This document shows, piece after piece, positions 6,188 through 6,234 of a DNA stretch of 6,234 nt (position 1 is the first letter of the stretch; the number at the start of each line of letters is the position of its first letter). The DNA is from DATLFA01 sp039934635 (GTDB lineage: Bacteria; Actinomycetota; Acidimicrobiia; Acidimicrobiales; WLNW01), in assembly GCA_039934635.1 (NCBI GenBank), contig JBDTLT010000294.1, positions 1-6,234 of the forward strand, written 5' to 3'. Position numbers and translations under genes: made by a program. The notes under the pieces were generated by a model. It saw only the letters and a list, made by a program, of their open reading frames with translations, was not told the DNA's origin and did no database searches.

Positions 6188-6234
6188 ATGCAGACGCGCC
6201 CGTTCCCCTCCACCCCGGATGCCCGTTCCCCCGC
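6188..6234 (+). CDS. 5' end of an unidentified gene, cut by window edge
   Basis: An ATG at 6188 opens a frame that stays open to the last base, giving 15 full codons (MQTRPFPSTPDARSP). It is supported by GGAGG 6 nt upstream and a GATAAT box about 25 nt before the start. The visible peptide is rich in Pro, Ser and Arg and gives no clue to function; it does not look like a signal peptide so far. It is divergent from the membrane-protein gene. Confidence 0.6.
   Translation, partial: MQTRPFPSTPDARSP

Noticed and set aside
6016..6213. 66-codon N-terminal extension of the membrane protein
   Set aside because: Arg-rich and without GC-biased third positions. A strong GGAGGT site supports the start at 6015.

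Overview
The window is GC-rich, with G or C at most third codon positions in the real genes. It is densely packed with single-copy metabolic genes and has very short intergenic gaps. Three features suggest a high-GC actinobacterium, and my best guess is an Acidimicrobiia-like or mycobacteria-like lineage: a protein close to the F420-dependent Rv1155 family, a FadE-type acyl-CoA dehydrogenase lacking the usual C-terminal Glu, and start codons with no Shine-Dalgarno but a -10-like box 6-7 nt upstream (leaderless style). The taxon is an inference. No mobile element, CRISPR array, tRNA or rRNA was seen.

Layout from left to right. (1) Bases 1-1039, minus strand: an amidohydrolase-2 family metal hydrolase whose C-terminus is cut off by the window edge. 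(2) Bases 1088-2305, plus strand: an acyl-CoA dehydrogenase divergent from it, with a 48-bp spacer holding overlapping -10 boxes. (3) Bases 4868-2330, minus strand: a tightly overlapping three-gene operon of a PfkB-family kinase (probable pseudouridine kinase), pseudouridine-5'-phosphate glycosidase and an AlaX-type alanyl-tRNA editing protein. The junctions overlap by 1 bp and 4 bp. (4) Bases 4875-5294, plus strand: a small Rv1155-like F420/flavin split-barrel protein, divergent from the operon with only a few bases between start codons. (5) Bases 6015-5299, minus strand: a multi-pass membrane protein of unknown function, convergent with the previous gene across 4 bp. (6) Bases 6016-6187: an intergenic region with a candidate promoter and a possible small ORF. 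(7) Base 6188 to the window end: the first 15 codons of a plus-strand gene with a strong ribosome binding site.

The most coherent system is the operon. The kinase would phosphorylate pseudouridine, and the glycosidase would split pseudouridine 5'-phosphate into uracil and ribose 5-phosphate. The AlaX protein would clear mischarged tRNA-Ala. The first two form a known salvage pathway. The coupling to AlaX, with no nucleoside transporter beside it, is the least expected part and suggests a link to turnover of the cell's own RNA. The amidohydrolase and acyl-CoA dehydrogenase may belong to one degradative pathway because they share a promoter region, but their substrates cannot be read from the sequence. 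Nothing in the window is clearly an undescribed system.
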